Origin: Lineus longissimus
Taxonomy: Eukaryota; Nemertea; Pilidiophora; Heteronemertea; Lineidae
DNA length: 64,000 bases
NCBI RefSeq assembly: GCF_910592395.1
Contig: NC_088316.1
Coordinates: 10,170,001-10,234,000 of the forward strand
Direction: 5' to 3'
A program made the position numbers and the translations under genes. This document shows, in pieces, positions 63,503 to 64,000 of this stretch. The number at the start of each line of letters is the position of its first letter. Position 1 is the first letter of the stretch. Below the pieces are notes generated by a model. The model searched no databases. It was not told where the DNA came from and was given only the letters and a program-made list of their open reading frames with translations.

Positions 63503-64000
63503 TATTAAATTGTTTAAGCTTCTCCTGAAGAGGGGGCTTTGCCCTTTGGTTGCACGGTTTCTTGCAAACTTGTATACATGTCAATCAGTAAGAATTAAAT
63601 GGGATGACTACATCACCAAGTCTTTCCTTGTTAAAAACGGTGTCAAGCAAGGCGGGGTTTTGTCCCCATTCTCTTTAATGTTCATATAGATGAGTTAAAA
63701 GAACCTCAAGTCTACTAGGCTGAGGTGCCACATTGGTGATGTATTTGTAGGGGCATTCGCTTACGGAAACGACATTATTCTGCTAGCACCGACTTTGATG
63801 TCTCTCAAACATTTGTTGAGGGTAGCAGATGAATTCTCTGTAGAATATAGTATAACCTTTAATGCACTTAAGAACAAATTTCTCGTCTTCGGCAGGGCAA
63901 TAGACAGATATCTAGAACTTACTGTTAATGGTGTAACTATGAGGGCAAGTAGGTGTGAGAATCATCTTGGAGTTTCGTTTGGGCCGGATGCGGACATGGT

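Larger units (their letters stand above)
61660..64000 (+). pseudogene. LINE-A copy 2: RT relic split by a Tc1/mariner element
   Basis: Plus strand. SSDGQFGVKKELSTMHCSYV, VYCVVLDTSKAFDCVQY (motif A) up to 61833. It resumes at 63503 with IKLFKLLLKRGLCPLVARFL, NGVKQGGVLSPF (motif B) and, after shifts, CHIGDVFVGAFAYGNDIILL. Here the catalytic YADD box reads YGND, so Ala and Asp are replaced. Then SVEYSITFNALKNKFLVFG and the window edge. Same family as 10854-14700. It is 5'-truncated at about 61655, where it joins the flank of the PAN gene. Confidence 0.85.

Overview
This is a eukaryotic, metazoan window. It has spliceosomal introns, very low gene density and dense, nested transposable elements of animal type: BEL/Pao, Gypsy, DIRS-like, Tx1/L1-like, CR1/L2-group, PIF/Harbinger with its Myb-like partner, Tc1/mariner, hAT-like and foldback elements. 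The mix suggests an invertebrate such as a cephalochordate, hemichordate, echinoderm or lophotrochozoan; I cannot choose between them from sequence alone. No tRNA, rRNA, CRISPR or prokaryotic operon is visible.

Layout. 1-5 kb: a BEL/Pao gag relic, then an L2/CR1-type reverse transcriptase (RT) relic split by a 1.19-kb DNA transposon with a 10-bp target-site duplication (TSD). 5.1-5.8 kb: the last two exons of a host gene for a tail-anchored coiled-coil protein. 7.7-10.1 kb: a scrambled Gypsy element whose RT motif block is triplicated. 10.9-14.7 kb: a non-LTR element (LINE-A, minus strand) split by a foldback element. 14.9-20.2 kb: a nearly intact Tx1-like LINE, 5'-truncated, lodged in the integrase of a minus-strand Gypsy element (20.2-24.07 kb) whose LTR has 49-bp terminal inverted repeats.

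24.07-31.3 kb and 46.6-61.65 kb are two direct copies of one segmental duplication. Each contains a third Gypsy integrase plus LTR, a repeat block, a DIRS-like or related fragment (first copy), and a paralogue of a three-exon gene for a secreted or signal-anchored protein with a beta-sandwich-like domain and a PAN/apple-like module. The first paralogue is dead (one frameshifting deletion and two lost splice sites). The second is open across 290 codons although a 5.38-kb Harbinger element sits in its first intron. Further partial copies of the repeat block lie at 31.3-35.4 and 49.5-51.9 kb.

36.8-39.5 kb: an AAAACC/ACACC-rich palindromic tandem repeat carrying a second foldback element. 40-44.8 kb: a CR1-group LINE (LINE-B, minus). 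44.8-46.5 kb: a transposon nested in a MITE. 61.66-64 kb: a second LINE-A copy (plus) split by a Tc1/mariner element.

Most informative result. Several insertions can be dated relative to one another and their boundaries fixed exactly, because removing them restores an ORF or matches an empty paralogous site within the window. On this basis the two foldback elements (13505-14477 and 36867-37873) form one family with TATGGCAAGC termini, long inverted repeats built of tandem subrepeats, and 6-bp TSDs.
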